From Hyphomicrobiaceae bacterium (GTDB taxonomy: Bacteria; Pseudomonadota; Alphaproteobacteria; Rhizobiales; Hyphomicrobiaceae), in contig JABSQE010000001.1 of the NCBI GenBank assembly GCA_013214245.1, positions 1-8,988 of the forward strand: a stretch of DNA of 8,988 nucleotides, in the 5' to 3' direction. Shown here piece after piece: positions 6,661 through 8,988 of the stretch. Within the stretch, counting starts at the first letter, position 1. Every line of letters begins with the position of its first letter. The notes beneath the pieces are model-generated. The model saw only the letters and a list, made by a program, of their open reading frames with translations. It did no database searches and was not told the origin of the DNA. A program made the position numbers and the translations under genes.

Positions 6661-6971
6661 TCCTTGATATTCTTAGAGCATTTGTATGTGGCTGGATTGA
6701 AGCAGAGAAGTATAGTATCAAAATCTAATGGTATGCCTGAATATGTATATCAAATCGTTCTCTACAGATTTCGGAGGTATTAGAAGCAAAATTTAGCTTC
6801 TAATAAACGCATCTTTTTCGTATTTTAAGCAAAGCATATGAGCTAACACTTTGTATAAACTTTACTCACTTACCCGTACAATTTCGCAGATCTTTATTTT
6901 TCGAGAATTTTGCTCATCAACTAAGGTAGTTTTGCTTAATTATAATTTTTTGTAACTTATCAAAGACTGAA
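6652..6971. other. 0.32-kb spacer between the transposase remnant and the C26 hydrolase gene
   Basis: Plus-strand frames that run in from the transposase remnant are its mirror frames and show no protein family. The spacer has a perfect 10-bp inverted repeat at 6778-6805 and AT-rich sequence up to the hydrolase stop codon. No RNA gene was recognised. Confidence 0.6.
6778..6805. repeat. Perfect 10-bp inverted repeat, stem-loop
   Basis: TATTAGAAGC (6778-6787) and GCTTCTAATA (6796-6805) are exact reverse complements around the 8-base loop AAAATTTA. On neither strand does a T-run follow directly, so it is not a standard intrinsic terminator, although it lies about 170 bp beyond the hydrolase stop on the minus strand. 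It could be an mRNA 3' end structure or a scar of the nearby insertion sequence. Confidence 0.5.
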
Positions 6972-7751
6972 TTATAAATTATTTTTCTTTCGAAACCGTT
7001 CCTCAATGGACCTACCGAAAGCTTTAAATAAACTACTATTGATAGGATTTATTTGAGGATTATATTCGGCATGCCATTGTATCCCAATACTAAGTGCAGA
7101 TGAACCTGCTATAGAAATTGCTTCAATTGTTCCATCTTCAGCAATACCTTCCACTATTATCCGATTACCAAGTTTGTTAATGGCTTGACAGTGTAATGAA
7201 TTTACTCGTATTTTTCTCTTATTAACAATTTTAGTAAAGAGCCCTCCTGGTGTTAATATTACATCATGACGGTCACCAAAAATAACTTTAGGATCAGGAT
7301 GCATTTTACCATTATCCAACCGTGGAGCGCGATGGTTGAGTCGTCCAGGAAGGTCGCTTACTTCTGGATGTAGAGTACCCCCGAAAGCAACATTTATCTC
7401 CTGTAAACCTCGGCAGATGCCAAAGATCGGCACTTGGCGTTCAATGCAAGCCAAAGCAAGAGCTAAAGCAACGGTATCGCGATTCTCGTCATAAGGCTCG
7501 TAAGCTGGGTCAGGTGTAACACCGTAATGGGTAGGATGTACGTTGGCACGGCTACCGGTCAATAAAATACCATCAACTGCATCAATCACAGTGTTTATGT
7601 CATTTTTAGACAGGTTTGATGGTACGATCAATGGTAACGCCTCGCAAAAGTTGATAATTGCGTTTAGATTATGTTCGACTGTAAATTGTACTTTTGTACA
7701 TCCTTCAAGGAGATGTGAATTACTGATAACACCGACTATTGGGGTAGCCAT
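6972..7751 (-). CDS. Gamma-glutamyl-gamma-aminobutyrate hydrolase-type protein (peptidase C26), complete, 259 aa
   Basis: Class I glutamine amidotransferase-like hydrolase. Relatives such as PuuD cleave gamma-glutamyl bonds, for example gamma-glutamyl-GABA to glutamate and GABA in putrescine breakdown. The nucleophile elbow FGICRGLQEINVAFGG (110-125) has Cys113, and the downstream His/Glu pair is in QWHAEYNP (225-232), giving the triad C113, H227, E229. GILLTGSRANVHPTHYG (61-77) and VNSLHCQAI (183-191) are further family blocks. Length is normal and there is no signal peptide, so the protein is cytosolic. The start is the only good ATG; the ribosome site is weak. No polyamine-pathway gene or glutamine synthetase lies beside it, so the substrate is unknown; it could also act on another gamma-glutamyl compound. 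It is divergent from folD, with the insertion remnant behind it. Confidence 0.88.
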   Translation of the reverse strand: MATPIVGVISNSHLLEGCTKVQFTVEHNLNAIINFCEALPLIVPSNLSKNDINTVIDAVDGILLTGSRANVHPTHYGVTPDPAYEPYDENRDTVALALALACIERQVPIFGICRGLQEINVAFGGTLHPEVSDLPGRLNHRAPRLDNGKMHPDPKVIFGDRHDVILTPGGLFTKIVNKRKIRVNSLHCQAINKLGNRIIVEGIAEDGTIEAISIAGSSALSIGIQWHAEYNPQINPINSSLFKAFGRSIEERFRKKNNL

Positions 7752-7922
7752 ATCTGATCTCTAAACCTTAAATGCAATTGTGCGAGTTAAAGTAGTATAA
7801 AAATAAATTCAAAGCATGAGCCATAATTTTATATTTTAATTTTTAGAATTTACACCAAGCAGAATAAAGAAGTATCATACCTATATCATTAAACTAGATT
7901 CGCGATAGTTCAAAAAGTTTTA

Positions 7923-7969
7923 AGCAGCGTTTTTTTAGAATTTTTTTAACTGCATAAAGAGCAGCGTTT
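7923..7969. repeat. Direct repeat AGCAGCGTTT x2 upstream of folD
   Basis: Exact 10-base copies at 7923-7932 and 7960-7969 are separated by 27 bases, giving a 37-bp period. They sit 95-140 bases before the folD start, where an activator or repressor site could lie. No known regulator motif was recognised. Confidence 0.4.
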
Positions 7970-8054
7970 AAGAAATATGAAATAGAAGAACGTGAATGAG
8001 CGGAATATATATTACAAATTATGTCTTACATCTCGCTCAGGAATTAAAATAAAC

Positions 8055-8059
8055 GGGAG
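8055..8059 (+). promoter_or_regulatory. Ribosome binding site of folD
   Basis: GGGAG lies five bases before the ATG at 8065, good spacing for a Shine-Dalgarno site. It favours this ATG over the in-frame ATG four codons later; either start keeps the FolD core intact. Confidence 0.65.
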
Positions 8060-8064
8060 TGATA

Positions 8065-8988
8065 ATGAGCGCGATAATGATAAATGGTAAGATTCTTGCT
8101 GCTGAACTGAATGCTGCGGTTACAAAAAAGGCTCATTGTTTAGAGGTTGATCACGGCATAACATGCTGTTTGGCTGTTATTCTAGTAGGCGAAGATTCGG
8201 CAAGCCAAATTTATGTAAGAAATAAATCAAAACAAGCGATTAAAGCTGGTATCAAGCCAATTGATTTTAAGTTACCAGAGGGCATCAGCGAACTTGAATT
8301 AATTTCTGTGATTAATGATTTAAACCGTGATGCTAATGTTCACGGCATACTAGTGCAGCTGCCACTGCCCAAACAAATCAATAGTGATAATATCCAGCGC
8401 TTTATTGATCCGAATAAAGACGTCGATGGATTTCATCCACTTAATGTTGGTTATTTGAATACAGGGCGGAGAAATGAAGGTTTTATTCCTTGCACACCCT
8501 TGGGCTGTATTACGATGCTTAAGCAAAGCTTGCCAGACATGCGAGGAAAAAATGCAGTTATTATAGGTCGTTCAAATATAGTTGGAAAACCAATGTCAGC
8601 TTTGCTTTTACAGGAAGACTGTACAGTAACCATTGCCCACTCAAAAAGTGAAGCTTTACAAGCTATCTGTAAGACAGCAGATATTTTGGTAGCGGCAGTC
8701 GGTCAACCGGAAATTGTCCGTGGCTCTTGGATCAAACCGGGAGCCACTATAATTGATGTTGGCATCAATCGGCTTACCAAAAAGAATGGTCAAACAAGTC
8801 TTGTTGGTGATGTAGCATTCGAAGAGGCCAAGCATGTTGCACATGTCAAGCCTGCTGCCATTAAAGACCACGGAAATTGGTCAAAACATGATGAAAAATG
8901 GGCTGCTGAACAGATGAAAATCATTGAAGAAGAAATGCAAATGTTTGAAGAGAAAAACAGTCAGTCTGATGACGAGTCAGTCATGATC
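8065..8988 (+). CDS. folD: FolD-like methylenetetrahydrofolate dehydrogenase/cyclohydrolase with an aberrant C-terminus; open at the window edge
   Basis: FolD makes 10-formyl-tetrahydrofolate from methylene-tetrahydrofolate in two NADP-dependent cytosolic steps. Residues 1-259 are a normal FolD. Y50 and K54 lie in QIYVRNKSK, Q98 in GILVQLPLP, D121 in DPNKDVDGF; the cofactor-site motif GRSNIVGKP spans 168-176, with IIDVGINRL near 230 and GDVAFEEAKHVA ending at 259. The numbering of the active residues equals that of E. coli FolD. From residue 260 the usual AITPVPGGVGPMT block and last helix are missing. The same frame instead runs on for 49 codons: HVKPAAIKDHGNW, then a Glu-rich segment (EQMKIIEEEMQMFEEKN), then SQSDDESVMI, with no stop before the edge. 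The lost signature takes part in folate binding, so activity is doubtful. Possibilities are a fusion by deletion, a decaying gene or an assembly join. FolD identity is secure; completeness and function are not. Confidence 0.85.
   Translation, partial: MSAIMINGKILAAELNAAVTKKAHCLEVDHGITCCLAVILVGEDSASQIYVRNKSKQAIKAGIKPIDFKLPEGISELELISVINDLNRDANVHGILVQLPLPKQINSDNIQRFIDPNKDVDGFHPLNVGYLNTGRRNEGFIPCTPLGCITMLKQSLPDMRGKNAVIIGRSNIVGKPMSALLLQEDCTVTIAHSKSEALQAICKTADILVAAVGQPEIVRGSWIKPGATIIDVGINRLTKKNGQTSLVGDVAFEEAKHVAHVKPAAIKDHGNWSKHDEKWAAEQMKIIEEEMQMFEEKNSQSDDESVMI

Larger units (their letters stand above)
7752..8064. promoter_or_regulatory. Divergent intergenic region between the C26 hydrolase gene and folD
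   Basis: This 313-bp AT-rich spacer must hold both promoters. For the hydrolase (minus strand) a -10-like TATACT reads at 7799-7794, 36-42 bases before its ATG, without a good -35. For folD (plus strand) TATATT at 8008-8013 is the best -10-like box, also without a clear -35. AGCAGCGTTT occurs twice in the same direction (7923-7932 and 7960-7969). TGAGCG (7997-8002) and CGCTCA (8034-8039) form a short inverted pair just upstream of the folD ribosome site. No gene or structured RNA was recognised. Confidence 0.4.

Noticed and set aside
6355..6783. Long plus-strand frames opposite the transposase
   Set aside because: They are mirror frames created by the composition of the transposase and show no domain of their own.

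Overview
The window looks like chromosomal sequence from an AT-rich, gene-poor bacterium. Housekeeping genes are intact, but about a third of the window holds no recognisable gene, and the one mobile element present is a decayed copy. The protein sequences look alphaproteobacterial: the Ffh N-terminus and its G4 motif TRIDGDGRGG, an S16 protein with a C-terminal tail, and the transketolase N-terminus. Low coding density with AT-rich spacers suggests a host-associated lineage in genome reduction. The layout resembles what is known of Candidatus Endolissoclinum-type alphaproteobacterial symbionts, but that placement is a guess from style, not an identification.

Layout from left to right. On the minus strand are the first 33 codons of phosphoglycerate kinase (pgk, cut by the window edge), preceded by a complete transketolase gene (tkt). 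A 1.17-kb stretch without a gene follows. Then comes the minus-strand pair ffh-rpsP (signal recognition particle GTPase, ribosomal protein bS16). The usual downstream partners rimM and trmD are missing where they would be expected. Upstream of ffh is a 0.6-kb AT-rich spacer with a CCCCCGGGGGGG block, a long-range inverted repeat and an anti-Shine-Dalgarno-like motif. Next is a broken IS1595-family-like transposase, followed by a minus-strand class I glutamine amidotransferase-like hydrolase (peptidase C26, gamma-glutamyl-GABA hydrolase type). Divergent from it, on the plus strand and open to the window edge, is a folD-like gene.

The genes serve central carbon metabolism (tkt, pgk), protein targeting and translation (ffh, rpsP), nitrogen or gamma-glutamyl metabolism (C26 hydrolase) and one-carbon metabolism (folD).

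The most unusual point is folD. It is a normal FolD for about 259 residues, with Y50, K54, Q98 and D121 present. It then switches without a stop into an unrelated, acidic, probably helical tail and lacks the C-terminal PGGVGPMT folate-site signature. This could be a gene fusion by deletion, a decaying gene or an assembly join. I see no CRISPR array, tRNA, complete rRNA, phage gene or toxin-antitoxin pair, and no clear new multi-gene system.
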